64,000 bases of DNA from Frigoribacterium sp. Leaf186 (GCF_001423905.1 NZ_LMPQ01000011.1:193047-257046), one strand, 5' to 3'. Numbered from the stretch's first letter, positions 1 through 9,547 are shown. The notes: generated by a model from the letters alone, not told the origin. Translations and numbers: made by a program.

Positions 1-798
1 GCGCTCGTCGCACTCCTCCTCGTCATCGTGGTCGGCCCGCTCGTCTGGATGCTCCTCGGCTCCTTCAAGACGCAGACGGAGTTCCTGGAGCAGCCGGTCT
101 GGGCGCTTCCGCAGCAGTGGAACTTCGACAACTACGTCTTCGCGTGGACCCAGGGCAACTTCGCGCAGTACGCGTCGAACTCCGTCCTGACCGTCTTCCC
201 GTCGCTCCTCCTCGTGCTCCTGTTCGGCTCCATGGCGGGCTTCGCGCTCGAGGTGCTCGTCTGGAAGGGGCGCGGCGCGATCCTCATCACCTTCCTCGCC
301 GGCATCATGGTGCCGACGCAGATGATCCTCCTGCCGTTGTTCGCCGCGTACTTCCGGCTCGGCCTCACCGGCACCCTCTGGCCGCTGCTCATCACGTACA
401 CGGCCACGAGCCTCCCGCTGGCCGTGTTCCTGATGGCGACGTTCTTCCGGGCCGTCCCGCGCGAGATCTTCGAGGCGGCGATGCTCGACGGCGCCGGGCT
501 CATCCGCTCGTTCTTCCTGGTCGGCCTGCCGATGGTGCGCAACGCGCTCTTCACCGTGGGGCTGGTCCAGTTCTTCATGCTCTGGAACGACCTCCTCATC
601 GCCTTGACCTTCACGAACTCCGGGTCGCTGCGCACCCTGCAGGTGGGCCTCCTGAACTTCACCGGCCAGTTCGGCTCGGTGCAGTACGGCCCCCTGTTCG
701 CGGCGATCTGCCTCAACGTCGTGGCGATCCTCGTCATCTACCTGTTCCTCAACAAGCAAGTGCAGAAGGGGCTGACCGCCGGTGCGGTCAAGGGCTGA
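1..798 (+). CDS. CUT1 carbohydrate ABC transporter permease (MalG type), 5' partial
   Basis: The open frame runs in from the window edge, so the N-terminus is missing; 265 residues are visible. It is an inner-membrane permease of a CUT1 sugar ABC importer. Several hydrophobic segments are visible, and the cytoplasmic EAA loop (EIFEAAMLDGAG, near visible residue 160), which contacts the ATPase, is intact. The C-terminus ends in the GLTAGAVKG typical of MalG-like subunits. The stop lies two bases before the start of the alpha-L-rhamnosidase gene, so the transporter probably imports rhamnose-containing glycosides or the products of that enzyme. The partner permease and binding protein should lie upstream, outside the window. 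Family assignment is firm; the substrate is inferred from context. Confidence 0.93.
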   Translation, partial: ALVALLLVIVVGPLVWMLLGSFKTQTEFLEQPVWALPQQWNFDNYVFAWTQGNFAQYASNSVLTVFPSLLLVLLFGSMAGFALEVLVWKGRGAILITFLAGIMVPTQMILLPLFAAYFRLGLTGTLWPLLITYTATSLPLAVFLMATFFRAVPREIFEAAMLDGAGLIRSFFLVGLPMVRNALFTVGLVQFFMLWNDLLIALTFTNSGSLRTLQVGLLNFTGQFGSVQYGPLFAAICLNVVAILVIYLFLNKQVQKGLTAGAVKG

Positions 799-800
799 CC

Positions 801-3398
801 ATGAGCGCGACAGTCACCGACCTCCGCGTCGAGCACGGCCGGGCGGCGCTGGGCCTCGGCACCCCCCGTCCCCGTCTGAGCTGGCAGCTGGCCGGCCCGT
901 CCGGCTGGCAGCAGGAGTCCGTCGAGATCGCCCTCGAGACCGGGGGGCGACAGGTCGCGACGGCCGTGGTCGGGACGCGCGACCAGGTGCTCGTGCCCTG
1001 GCCCTTCGCCGACCTGGCATCTCGGCAGCGAGCAGGGGTCCGCGTGCGCGTGACGGGAGTCGACGGCTCGACGTCGCCCTGGAGCCCGGCGACGTCCGTC
1101 GAGGCGGGCCTCCTGGAGCCGTCCGACTGGCGCGCGCGACCGGTCGGCGCATCGTGGGCGGAGGAGGCCGGCACGGACCGCCGCCCCTCCCGGGTCCGGC
1201 GGGCCTTCCGCCTCGACGGCGACGTCGTCTCCGCCCGCCTGTACGCGACGGCCCACGGCGTCTTCGAGGCCGAGCTGAACGGGGTCCGCGTCGGCGACGA
1301 CGAGCTCTCGCCGGGCTGGACCTCGTACGACACCCGGCTGCGCTACCGGACCTACGACGTCACCGACCTGGTCGAGACCGGTGAGAACGCGATCGGCGCC
1401 TGGCTCGGCGACGGCTGGTACCGCGGGCGCCTCGGCTTCAACGGCGGGTACCACGATCTCTACGGGACGGATCTGTCGTTCCTCGCCCAGCTCGAGGTCG
1501 AGCTCGCCGACGGGACACGCGTCGTCGTCGCCACCGACGACACGTGGGAGGCGGCCCCCAGCCCCATCTCGTTCAGCGGGCTCTACGACGGCGAACGCCA
1601 CGACCTGCGGCTCGACGACGACGGCTGGTCGCGGGCGGGGTCGGATCGAGACGGCTGGACGCCGGTGACCGTCCGCGCGCGTGATCCGCGCACGCTGGTC
1701 GCGCCCGAACAGCCGCCGGTGCGCTGCACCGAGGAGATCGCCCCGCTCGCGCACTGGACGACGTCTCGCGGCTCCGTGGTGCTCGACTTCGGCCAGAACC
1801 TCGTCGGTCGGCTCCGCATCACGGTCGACGGCGAGGCGGGCCGCCAGGTGACCCTGCGCCACGCCGAGGTGCTGCAGGAGGGCGAGCTCTACCGGCGCAC
1901 GCTCCGCCTGGCCGCGGCGGAGGACGTCGTGACCCTGGGAGGCGGCGGCCCGGTCACCTGGGAGCCCCGCTTCACGATCCACGGCTTCCGCTACGCCGAG
2001 GTCGAGGGCTGGCCGGGGGACTTCGACCCGGCCTCGGTCGTCGCGCGCGTGCTGCACACCGACATGGAGCGCACGGGGTGGTTCGCCTGCTCCGACCCGA
2101 GCCTGGAGCGCCTGCACGAGAACGTGCTGTGGAGCACCCGCGGCAACTTCGTCGACATCCCGACCGACTGCCCCCAGCGCGACGAGCGCCTGGGTTGGAC
2201 GGGTGACATCCAGGTGTTCGCGCCCACCGCCTCCTACCTGTACGACTGCTCGGGCATGCTCGGCTCGTGGCTGCAGGACCTCGCCGTCGACCAACTGCCC
2301 GACGGCACCGTGCCGTGGTTCGTGCCGCGGATCCCCGGCGGCCCGTCGTGGGAGCCGATCGAGTCGGGCGCGGTCTGGGGCGACGCCGCCGTGCTCACAC
2401 CGTGGACGCTCTGGGAGCGGTTCGGCGACGCCGGCGTGCTGGCCCGACAGTGGGACTCGGCCAAGGCCTGGGTGGACCTGATCCTCGCCCGGGCCGGGGA
2501 CGACCGGATCTGGGACGAGGGCTTCCAGCTCGGCGACTGGCTCGACCCGGCCGCCCCGCCGGACGACCCGGCCGACGCACTCACCGACCGGTACCTCGTC
2601 GCCACGGCGTACCTGTACTGGTCGACCCGCCACCTGGCGGACACCGCCGTCGTCCTGGGCAAGGACGCCGAAGGTGCGCGTTACGACGCGATCGCTGAGG
2701 AGGTGCGCAAGGCCTTCGCGGGTCGCTACACCGACGGCGGCGGCCGGACGACGAGTGACGCGCAGACCGCGTACGGCCTGGCCCTCGAGTTCGGGCTCGT
2801 CCGGGGCCACGAGGCGCAGGCGGCCGGAGACCGACTCGCCGAGCTCGTGAGCGAGGCCGGGAACCGCATCGCGACGGGCTTCGCCGGCACCCCGGTCGTC
2901 GCGCCCGCCCTGACGCGGACGGGCCACGTCGCGAGGGCGTACGACCTGGTCCTCGAGCGTTCGTGCCCGTCGTGGCTGTACACCGTCGACATGGGCGGGA
3001 CGACCATCTGGGAGCGCTGGGACAGCATGCTCCCGGACGGCACGGTCAACCCGGGCGAGATGACGAGCTTCAACCACTACGCGCTCGGCGCCGTGGCGGA
3101 CTGGATGCACGCCACCGTCGCGGGGCTGGCGCCCTCGGCACCCGGCTGGCGCCGGGTCCGCTTCGCCCCGCGACCCGGCGGCGGGCTGACGCACGCGTCG
3201 GGTCGACACCTCTCGCCCTACGGCGAGGTGTCGTCGTCGTGGCGTGTCGAGGGCGAGGTCTTCACGCTCACGGTGGCCCTGCCCGTCGGCACGACCGGCG
3301 AGGTCTCGTTGCCCGACGGCACGATCGTCGAGGTGTCGCACGGGCGGCACGAGTTCACGTGCGCCGCGGTCGTTCCCGTCGTCGGCGCGGCGGGCTGA
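801..3398 (+). CDS. Alpha-L-rhamnosidase, glycoside hydrolase family 78
   Basis: 865 residues, matching the bacterial GH78 architecture: N-terminal beta-sandwich domains (about 1-380), an (alpha/alpha)6 catalytic barrel (about 390-750) and a C-terminal beta-sandwich. The catalytic signature DCPQRDERLGWTGD starts at residue 456 and carries the acidic residues expected for the general acid site (Asp461, Glu462, Asp469). The second signature TIWERWDS supplies the expected base, Glu738. It cleaves terminal alpha-L-rhamnose from glycosides. No signal peptide is visible, so it probably acts in the cytoplasm on oligosaccharides brought in by the permease immediately upstream. ATG at 801 is chosen because it follows the permease stop by two bases and begins the recognisable N-terminal domain. 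Confidence 0.95.
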   Translation: MSATVTDLRVEHGRAALGLGTPRPRLSWQLAGPSGWQQESVEIALETGGRQVATAVVGTRDQVLVPWPFADLASRQRAGVRVRVTGVDGSTSPWSPATSVEAGLLEPSDWRARPVGASWAEEAGTDRRPSRVRRAFRLDGDVVSARLYATAHGVFEAELNGVRVGDDELSPGWTSYDTRLRYRTYDVTDLVETGENAIGAWLGDGWYRGRLGFNGGYHDLYGTDLSFLAQLEVELADGTRVVVATDDTWEAAPSPISFSGLYDGERHDLRLDDDGWSRAGSDRDGWTPVTVRARDPRTLVAPEQPPVRCTEEIAPLAHWTTSRGSVVLDFGQNLVGRLRITVDGEAGRQVTLRHAEVLQEGELYRRTLRLAAAEDVVTLGGGGPVTWEPRFTIHGFRYAEVEGWPGDFDPASVVARVLHTDMERTGWFACSDPSLERLHENVLWSTRGNFVDIPTDCPQRDERLGWTGDIQVFAPTASYLYDCSGMLGSWLQDLAVDQLPDGTVPWFVPRIPGGPSWEPIESGAVWGDAAVLTPWTLWERFGDAGVLARQWDSAKAWVDLILARAGDDRIWDEGFQLGDWLDPAAPPDDPADALTDRYLVATAYLYWSTRHLADTAVVLGKDAEGARYDAIAEEVRKAFAGRYTDGGGRTTSDAQTAYGLALEFGLVRGHEAQAAGDRLAELVSEAGNRIATGFAGTPVVAPALTRTGHVARAYDLVLERSCPSWLYTVDMGGTTIWERWDSMLPDGTVNPGEMTSFNHYALGAVADWMHATVAGLAPSAPGWRRVRFAPRPGGGLTHASGRHLSPYGEVSSSWRVEGEVFTLTVALPVGTTGEVSLPDGTIVEVSHGRHEFTCAAVVPVVGAAG

Positions 3399-4433
3399 TC
3401 AGGCCTCGGGCACGGTGCTCGCGCGGACCACGAGCTCGGGCGCGAAGACGACCCGGCGCGGCTCGCGTGCCGGATCGTCGATCTCGTCCTGGAGGATGTC
3501 CATCGCCGTCCGCCCGATCAAGGCGCTGGGCTGGCGGATCGAGCTGAGCGGCACCACGGCGGCGCGGGCGAAGTCGATGTCGTCGTAGCCGATCAGGGCC
3601 ACGTCGTCGGGCACGCGCAGGTCGCCGAGCATCACCAGCGACTGCAGCACGCCCATCGCGACGAGGTCGTTCGCGGCGAAGACCGCGTCGGGTCGCTCGT
3701 CCGCCGGGCGCGACATGAGCCCGGCGGCGGCGGCGCGACCGTGCTCGACCGTGAGTGCCGGCACCTCGACGACCTCGAGCACGACCTGCTCGGAGACCGT
3801 GGCCTCCGCGTTCGCGGCGCGCACCGCCTCCTGCGCGCCCTGCAGCCGGTCGGCCACCTGCTGCAGGTCGAGGGGGCCGCCGACGAACGTGAGACGGCGG
3901 CGACCGATGGACAGGAGGTGCTCGGCGGCCAGCTGACCCCCGCGCACGTCGTCGACCGAGACCGACGAGAAGTCGGTGAGCTCGGCCTGCCGGTCGACGA
4001 GCACCGCGGGGGTCCCGCGTCGCCGCAGTCGCGCCAGCCGGGCGGTGACGTCGCCGACCGGGGAGATGAGGATGCCGAGCACGCGGTTCTCCTCGAAGAG
4101 GTCGAGGTAATGCGCCTCGCGCTCGACCTGCTGGTCGCTGTTGCCGAGCAGGACGACGCGGCCGGCCTTCTCGGCGGCGGTCTCCGCCCCGCGGGCGACG
4201 TCGGAGAAGAACGGGTTGCCGCCGTCGAGGATCACGAGCCCGATGGCCCGGCTGGCCCCGGCTCGGAGCTGTCGGGCGGCGTCGTTCCGGACGAAGCCGA
4301 GCTCGTCGATCGCCGCGTGCACCCGCTCCACCGTGGCGGGGCTGACCTTGTCCGGCCGGTTCAGCACGTTGGACACGGTGCCGACCGAGACGCCCGCGCT
4401 CGTCGCGACGTCACGGATGCTCACCGACTCCAC
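3399..4433 (-). CDS. LacI-family transcriptional regulator, likely rhamnose repressor
   Basis: 344 residues. The N-terminal LacI helix-turn-helix is clear (SIRDVATSAGVSVGTVSNVL) and is followed by the hinge helix and a periplasmic-binding-protein-like effector domain (about 60-340). It is convergent with the rhamnosidase gene (stop codons directly adjacent) and divergent from the rhamnose ABC operon. Two copies of a near-palindrome with a central CG, typical of LacI operators, lie just downstream of the promoters of the two rhamnose operons (4589-4600 and 11174-11187), so this is the most likely regulator of both. The effector, probably rhamnose or a pathway intermediate, is inferred. Confidence 0.92.
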   Translation of the reverse strand: MESVSIRDVATSAGVSVGTVSNVLNRPDKVSPATVERVHAAIDELGFVRNDAARQLRAGASRAIGLVILDGGNPFFSDVARGAETAAEKAGRVVLLGNSDQQVEREAHYLDLFEENRVLGILISPVGDVTARLARLRRRGTPAVLVDRQAELTDFSSVSVDDVRGGQLAAEHLLSIGRRRLTFVGGPLDLQQVADRLQGAQEAVRAANAEATVSEQVVLEVVEVPALTVEHGRAAAAGLMSRPADERPDAVFAANDLVAMGVLQSLVMLGDLRVPDDVALIGYDDIDFARAAVVPLSSIRQPSALIGRTAMDILQDEIDDPAREPRRVVFAPELVVRASTVPEA

Positions 4434-4543
4434 CCGCGCCTCCTGCCCTGGGTCGTGCTCTCTGACGACGGGGCCGAGTCTAGGCCGGGCCTCACCGGGG
4501 GCGCCGACCGGCGAGCCGCGGGCAGCCGAGACGCAACTGGTGC

Positions 4544-4572
4544 TTGACGTCGTCCCGGCCCGCCCCTACTGT
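4544..4572 (+). promoter_or_regulatory. Predicted sigma-70-type promoter of the rhamnose transport operon
   Basis: TTGACG at 4544-4549 and TACTGT at 4567-4572 are separated by 17 bases, the optimal spacing for a housekeeping promoter. The LacI-type operator starts 16 bases after the -10 box, where a bound repressor would block promoter clearance. Confidence 0.6.
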
Positions 4573-4588
4573 CATCCCCAACACCTTT

Positions 4589-4600
4589 TGAAACGATTCA
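4589..4600 (+). promoter_or_regulatory. LacI-type operator, rhamnose transport operon
   Basis: TGAAACGATTCA is a near-palindrome with a central CG, as in most LacI-family sites. The same 12 bases recur at 11175-11186 in front of the rhamnose catabolic operon. It sits between the promoter and the ATG at 4624. Confidence 0.72.
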
Positions 4601-4623
4601 TTTCTCGATGAGGAGAACGATCG

Positions 4624-6231
4624 ATGACGATCGACCCCACGCCCGTCGGCCTCTCGCCGACGGCCCCCGTGCTCGAGCTGAGGGGGGCTCGCAAGACGTT
4701 CGGCGCCGTGGTCGCCCTGGCCAGCGGCAGCGTGCAGCTTCGGGCCGGCGAGATCAACGCCCTCGTCGGCGAGAACGGCGCAGGCAAGTCGACGATGGTC
4801 AAGATCCTCGCCGGGGTGCACCAGCCCGACAGTGGCGAGTTCCTCTTCGACGGGCACCCGATCGTCTTCCGCACGCCGGCCGAGAGCAAGGCCGCCGGCG
4901 TGAGCGTCATCTACCAGGAGCCGACGCTCTTCCCCGACCTCACCGTCGCCGAGAACATCTTCGTCGGCCGCCAGCCCACCTCGCGCCTCGGCTTCATCGA
5001 CCGTGCGAAGATGCGTGCCGACGCGCGCGCCCTGTTCGAACGGCTCGGCGTGCCCATCGACCCCGACCGCGTCGCCGAGGGCCTCTCGATCGCCGACCAG
5101 CAGATCATCGAGATCGCCAAGGCCATCTCGCTCGACGCCAAGGTCCTGATCATGGACGAGCCCACGGCCGCCCTCAGCGGCGTCGAGGTCGAGCGCCTGT
5201 TCGGTGTCGCCCGGGCGCTCCGTGACCGCGGCAGCGCGATCATGTTCATCTCTCACCGCTTCGACGAGGTCTTCGGCCTCAGCGACCGCATCACGGTGAT
5301 GCGTGACGGCGCCTTCATCTCGGAGCACGCGACCGGCGACGTCACGACGGCCGAGATCGTCCGCGCGATGGTCGGCCGCGACGTCGACCAGCTGTTCCCC
5401 AAGCAGGAGGCGCGGATCGGCGAGCCAGTCGTCACCGTCGAGGGCCTGACGCGGCACGGCGTCTTCCACGACGTGTCGTTCGAGGTGCGGGCCGGCGAGA
5501 TCGTCGGCCTGGCCGGCCTCGTCGGCGCGGGCCGCACCGAGGTCGCCCGCGCGCTCTTCGGCATCGATCGCTACGACGCCGGCAGCGTCACGGTGAACGG
5601 CAAGCCGCTCGCCCGCCGCGACCCGATGGCCGCCATCACCGCGGGCATCGGCTTCGTGCCGGAGGACCGCCGCAAGCAAGGCCTCGTGATGGACATGTCG
5701 GTCAGCCGCAACACCACGCTGACCCTCCGCAGGACGCTGAGCCGCTTCGGCCTGGTCAGTGCCCGACGCGAGCGGGAGGCGGCGGCCGACTGGTCGCAGC
5801 GACTCCAGGTCAAGACCGGCAGCCAGGAGCTCGCCGTCGCGACCCTGTCAGGCGGCAACCAGCAGAAGGTCGTGCTGGCGAAGTGGCTGGCGACCGACCC
5901 GACCTTCCTGATCGTGGACGAGCCGACCCGTGGCATCGACGTCGGCACGAAGAGCGAGGTGCACCGGCTGATCAGCGACCTCGCCGGCCGCGGCATCGCC
6001 GTGCTGATGATCTCGTCCGAGCTGCCGGAGGTGCTCGGCATGGCCGACCGGGTGCTCGTCATGCACGAGGGGCGGCTCACGGCGACCCTCGACCGCGCCG
6101 ACGCCACGGCCGAGCGCGTCATGCACGCGGCGACAGGGTCGGACGCGGCGGACCTGATCGAGGCCGCGCCGACCGCTCCCGCAGCCAGCCCGACCACGCC
6201 CCCGACAGCGACCGCAGAGGCCACCCGATGA
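4624..6231 (+). CDS. rhaT: Rhamnose ABC transporter, duplicated ATP-binding protein (CUT2)
   Basis: 535 residues with two tandem ABC ATPase domains, as in RbsA/XylG/RhaT of CUT2 importers. The first domain has an intact Walker A (GENGAGKST, near residue 58) and a Walker B followed by DEPTAALS. The second has the degenerate Walker A typical of the family (AGRTEVARALFG), a canonical signature (LSGGNQQKV) and DEPTRGID. It powers sugar uptake at the cytoplasmic face of the permease pair encoded next. ATG 4624 follows a purine-rich ribosome-binding site (GAGGAGAAC). The stop overlaps the next start (ATGA), indicating coupling. Rhamnose specificity is inferred from the mutarotase, isomerase and kinase genes downstream. 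The C-terminus is an Ala/Thr/Pro-rich tail. Confidence 0.92.
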   Translation: MTIDPTPVGLSPTAPVLELRGARKTFGAVVALASGSVQLRAGEINALVGENGAGKSTMVKILAGVHQPDSGEFLFDGHPIVFRTPAESKAAGVSVIYQEPTLFPDLTVAENIFVGRQPTSRLGFIDRAKMRADARALFERLGVPIDPDRVAEGLSIADQQIIEIAKAISLDAKVLIMDEPTAALSGVEVERLFGVARALRDRGSAIMFISHRFDEVFGLSDRITVMRDGAFISEHATGDVTTAEIVRAMVGRDVDQLFPKQEARIGEPVVTVEGLTRHGVFHDVSFEVRAGEIVGLAGLVGAGRTEVARALFGIDRYDAGSVTVNGKPLARRDPMAAITAGIGFVPEDRRKQGLVMDMSVSRNTTLTLRRTLSRFGLVSARREREAAADWSQRLQVKTGSQELAVATLSGGNQQKVVLAKWLATDPTFLIVDEPTRGIDVGTKSEVHRLISDLAGRGIAVLMISSELPEVLGMADRVLVMHEGRLTATLDRADATAERVMHAATGSDAADLIEAAPTAPAASPTTPPTATAEATR

Positions 6232-7259
6232 CCACCTCCCACGCCCTCGCGCCTGCCCCCACGTCGGGACGGAGCCCTCTCGCCTCGGTGTTCCGGCAGC
6301 GCGAGGTGCCGGTCGCGTCCGCCCTCGTCGTGCTGGTGATCGTCACCACGATCGCGAACCCGCTCTTCGTCTCGGCCCAAGGCGTCAAGGACCTGATGCT
6401 CAACGCGACGATCACGGTGATCATGGCCGTCGGCCTCGGCACCGTCATCATCACGAACAACATCGACCTCTCGGTGGGCTCGATCCTCGGCCTCGTCGCC
6501 TTCGCGACCGGCACGGTGTTCGCCGCCGCCCCGGACATCCCGATCGTGTTCGTGTTCCTGATCGGGCTCGCGATCGGGGCGGTGCTCGGGGCCGTGAACG
6601 GGTTCCTGGTGACCGTGGCGAGGGTGCCGTCGCTCGTGATCACGCTCGGCATGCTCTACATCTACCGCGGCCTCAACAACGCCTGGGCCGGCGGTCAGCA
6701 GTACTTCGCCGGCGACCGGCCCGCCGCCTTCGGGCGCCTGTCGGTCGACACCGTGCTCGGCATCCCGATCATCACGATCATCGCCGTGGTCGTCGTCGTG
6801 CTCGTCGCCGTGTTCCTGGCCCGCACGCGGCCCGGCCGCGACCTGTACGCCATCGGCTCGGACGAAGAGGCGGCGCGCCTGTTCGGGATCGCGGTGAACA
6901 GGCGGGTCGTCACGGCCTTCGTCCTCAACGGCACGCTGACCGGCCTGGCGGGCGTGCTCTACGCCAGCCGCTTCAACTCGGTCGGCGCGACGACCGGCAC
7001 CGGGCTCGAGCTGGACATCGTCGCCGCGGCCGTCGTGGGCGGCATCGCCATCTTCGGCGGCTCGGGCAGCGTCGTCGGCGCGGCGATCGGCGCCGTGCTG
7101 CTGACCACCATCACGAGCAGCCTCACCGCCCTCGGCGTCGACAAGTTCTGGCAGCAGGCCATCGTCGGCGTCCTCATCCTGACCGCCATCCTCGTCGAGC
7201 GGATCGCCTCGATCCGCAAGGCCCGACGACTGCGCACGAGCGAGGCCACCAATGCCTGA
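6228..7259 (+). CDS. rhaP: Rhamnose ABC transporter permease (CUT2, RbsC type)
   Basis: 343 residues with about eight to ten hydrophobic segments and the RbsC/BPD_transp_2 signature regions: NNIDLSVGSILGL near residue 75 and the GG(IS)xIFGGSGSVVGAAIGA loop near 280. It forms the membrane channel with the permease encoded immediately downstream. The ATG overlaps the ATPase stop by four bases. Two similar but unequal permeases in tandem match the rhaP/rhaQ arrangement described in rhizobia. Which of the two corresponds to RhaP or RhaQ is a positional guess. Confidence 0.88.
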   Translation: MTTSHALAPAPTSGRSPLASVFRQREVPVASALVVLVIVTTIANPLFVSAQGVKDLMLNATITVIMAVGLGTVIITNNIDLSVGSILGLVAFATGTVFAAAPDIPIVFVFLIGLAIGAVLGAVNGFLVTVARVPSLVITLGMLYIYRGLNNAWAGGQQYFAGDRPAAFGRLSVDTVLGIPIITIIAVVVVVLVAVFLARTRPGRDLYAIGSDEEAARLFGIAVNRRVVTAFVLNGTLTGLAGVLYASRFNSVGATTGTGLELDIVAAAVVGGIAIFGGSGSVVGAAIGAVLLTTITSSLTALGVDKFWQQAIVGVLILTAILVERIASIRKARRLRTSEATNA

Positions 7260-8358
7260 CCAGACCGTCACCCGAGCTCCCGAGGCCTCCGCCGACTCCT
7301 CGTCCTCTGCCCGCGCCGGCGCCCGTGACCCCGGTGCCCGCGCCGAGCGGGCGCTGCGCCGTCGCCGCCTGCTCACCGGCCGCGGGGCGATCATGGTCTG
7401 GGCCCTGCTCGCGACCCTGCTCGTCTGTGCCCTGACGGTGCCCCGGTTCGCCAGCGTGCAGACCACCGGGTTCCTGCTGCTCGACGCCATCCCGATCCTC
7501 ATGATCGCGATGCCGATGGCGCTCGTCGTGATCACCGGAGAGATCGACCTCTCGGTCGCCAGCACCGCCGGCCTGACGAGCGCGACGATGGGCGTGCTGT
7601 GGGCCGCCGGCTGGGGCATCCCCGAGATCTTCGTCGTCTGCGTGCTGATCGGCGTCGTCTGCGGCGCCCTGAACGGCGCGCTCGTGACGACGATCGGGCT
7701 GCCGAGCCTGGCGGTCACCATCGGCACCCTCGCCCTCTACCGCGGGCTCGCCCTCGTCGTGATCGGCGACGACGCCGTCGCCAACTTCCCGCCCGGGCTC
7801 ACCTCGTTCTTCACGTCGAAGATCGGCGGCACGGGCATCCCCACGGTGATGATCGGCGTCGTCGTCGTGATCCTCTTCTTCGGGGTGCTGCTGCACTTCA
7901 GCTCGTTCGGCCGGGCACTGCCCGCGATCGGCTTCAGCAAAGAGGCCGCGAGCTTCGTCGGCGTCCACGTCGGCCGTGCCAAGTTCTGGATGTTCGTCTC
8001 GACCGGCGTCGTCTCGGCCCTGGTCGGCATCTACTGGACCCTCCGCTACTCGAGCGCCCGCAGCGACAACGCGACCGGCATCGAGCTGGCCGTGATCGCC
8101 GCGGTGCTGCTCGGCGGCGTCTCGATCTTCGGCGGCCGCGGCTCGATCCCCGGCGTCGTCGCCGGCGTGCTGATCATCTCGAGCATCAGCTACGCGCTGC
8201 GGCTCGGCGGCATCAGCGACGTCGTGCTCAACGTCGTCACCGGGCTCCTGCTCGTCGGGAGCGTGGTGACGCCGAGCCTGATCTCGGTCGTCCGCGAGAA
8301 GACCCGAGCGAGACGGGCGGCGAGGGCCGTGCTGGCCCGGTCGGCCGAGCACGCCTGA
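7252..8358 (+). CDS. rhaQ: Rhamnose ABC transporter permease (CUT2), second subunit
   Basis: 368 residues, the second RbsC-like permease. It has a charged N-terminal extension of about 45 residues before the first membrane segment, then the conserved GEIDLSVASTAGLTSA motif and the GGVSIFGGRGSIPGVVAG loop. Its ATG lies inside the end of the preceding permease gene (8-base overlap), so the two are almost certainly co-translated and form a heterodimeric channel. The following 71 bases to the binding-protein gene are C-rich and contain no gene. Confidence 0.88.
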   Translation: MPDQTVTRAPEASADSSSSARAGARDPGARAERALRRRRLLTGRGAIMVWALLATLLVCALTVPRFASVQTTGFLLLDAIPILMIAMPMALVVITGEIDLSVASTAGLTSATMGVLWAAGWGIPEIFVVCVLIGVVCGALNGALVTTIGLPSLAVTIGTLALYRGLALVVIGDDAVANFPPGLTSFFTSKIGGTGIPTVMIGVVVVILFFGVLLHFSSFGRALPAIGFSKEAASFVGVHVGRAKFWMFVSTGVVSALVGIYWTLRYSSARSDNATGIELAVIAAVLLGGVSIFGGRGSIPGVVAGVLIISSISYALRLGGISDVVLNVVTGLLLVGSVVTPSLISVVREKTRARRAARAVLARSAEHA

Positions 8359-8429
8359 GCCGCCCCCCGAACCCACCCGCACCACCACACCTCACCCGCA
8401 CCGCCCCACCCACAGCAAAGGACAGAACG

Positions 8430-9494
8430 ATGGAGTTCCCCACTCACACCCGAGGCCGCGCCCTCCGGCGTGCCGCCGCCGCGGTCGCCGCCCTCGCGAC
8501 CGTCACCCTCGTCGCCTCCGGCTGCGCCCTCACGGCGGCCAGCGACGACGCCAGCTCGGGCTCCGGCTCGGGCGGCACCGAGTCGATCGCCTTCGTGCCG
8601 AAGCAGCTCAACAACCCGTACACCGACGTCGTGCTCGGCGGCGGTGAGAAGGCGTCGAAGGCCATCGGCTACGACTACAGCGTCGTCGGCCCCCTCGAGG
8701 CCAGCGCCTCGTCTCAGGTCACGTTCCTCAACACGCTCACGCAGCAGGGCACGAACGTCATCGTCATCGCCGCGAACGACCCCGACGCGGTCGGCCCGGC
8801 CCTGAAAGAGGCGCGCGACGGCGGCGCGAAGATCGTCGCGTTCGACTCGGACACCAACCCCGACTACCGCGACGTGTTCGTCAGCCAGGTCGAGGCGAAG
8901 GACGTCGCGCTGATCCAGATCCGCCAGATGAGCGAGCAGATCGGCGGCCAGGGCGACATCGCGATCCTGTCGGCCACCGCGAACGCGACCAACCAGAACG
9001 AGTGGATCAAGTACATCCAGGAGGAGGTCGACACGAATCCCGACTACGCGGGGATCACCATCGTCTCGACCGTCTACGGCGACGACGACGACGCGAAGTC
9101 GTTCCAGGAGGCACAGGGCCTGCTCCAGGCCAACCCCGACCTCAAGGGCATCATCTCGCCCACCACGGTCGGCATCGCCGCGACGGCCCGCTACCTCTCG
9201 ACTTCGGAGTACAAGGGCAAGGTCGCACTGACCGGGCTCGGCCTGCCGAACGAGATGCGAGAGTTCGTCAAGGACGGCACCGTCACCGCGTTCGCCCTGT
9301 GGGACCCGGCTCAGCTCGGAGAGGTCGCGGCCTACGCCGGCCAGGCCCTCGTCGACGGCACGATCACCGGTGCCGAGGGCGACACGTTCACCGCGGGCGA
9401 CCTCGGCGAGCGCACGGTCGGCGCCGACGGCATCGTCATCGTCGGACCGCCGACGGAGTTCGACGTCGACAACATCGACGACTACGACTTCTAG
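8430..9494 (+). CDS. rhaS: Rhamnose ABC transporter substrate-binding lipoprotein
   Basis: 354 residues. A lipoprotein signal peptide ends in a VASGC lipobox with Cys32, so the mature protein is anchored to the outer face of the membrane. The rest is a type I periplasmic-binding fold of the Peripla_BP_4 group, beginning at ESIAFVPKQLNNPYTD, the strand that opens ribose/rhamnose-type binding proteins. It captures sugar for the two permeases upstream. ATG 8430 is preceded by AAAGGACAG and starts a well-formed signal peptide, whereas the longer open frame upstream overlaps the permease gene without homology. Rhamnose as ligand is inferred from the operon. Confidence 0.9.
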   Translation: MEFPTHTRGRALRRAAAAVAALATVTLVASGCALTAASDDASSGSGSGGTESIAFVPKQLNNPYTDVVLGGGEKASKAIGYDYSVVGPLEASASSQVTFLNTLTQQGTNVIVIAANDPDAVGPALKEARDGGAKIVAFDSDTNPDYRDVFVSQVEAKDVALIQIRQMSEQIGGQGDIAILSATANATNQNEWIKYIQEEVDTNPDYAGITIVSTVYGDDDDAKSFQEAQGLLQANPDLKGIISPTTVGIAATARYLSTSEYKGKVALTGLGLPNEMREFVKDGTVTAFALWDPAQLGEVAAYAGQALVDGTITGAEGDTFTAGDLGERTVGADGIVIVGPPTEFDVDNIDDYDF

Positions 9495-9507
9495 TCGTCA
9501 TCCGTGA

Positions 9508-9547
9508 CCGGAGGCGACGGGGTCACCACCTGACCCGCCGCCTCCGG
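9508..9547 (+). terminator. Intra-operon stem-loop after the binding-protein gene
   Basis: CCGGAGGCGACGGGGTCA (from 9508) pairs with TGACCCGCCGCCTCCGG (to 9547) apart from one bulge and one mismatch, around a five-base loop. It lies 14 bases after the rhaS stop. Such structures after binding-protein genes often stabilise the upstream mRNA or attenuate read-through, raising binding-protein level. No U-tract follows, so it is not a classic terminator. Confidence 0.5.

Noticed and set aside
738..3350. A very long antisense open frame opposite the rhamnosidase gene, and similar ones opposite most large genes
   Set aside because: In 70% G+C DNA stops are rare in antisense frames. The translations are Arg/Pro/Ala/Gly-rich with no domain, and the sense-strand genes carry intact catalytic motifs.
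5399..5660. Loss of function in the second ABC domain of the rhamnose ATPase because its Walker A is degenerate
   Set aside because: The AGRTE-type degenerate motif is normal in CUT2 duplicated ATPases, and the signature and Walker B of that half are intact.
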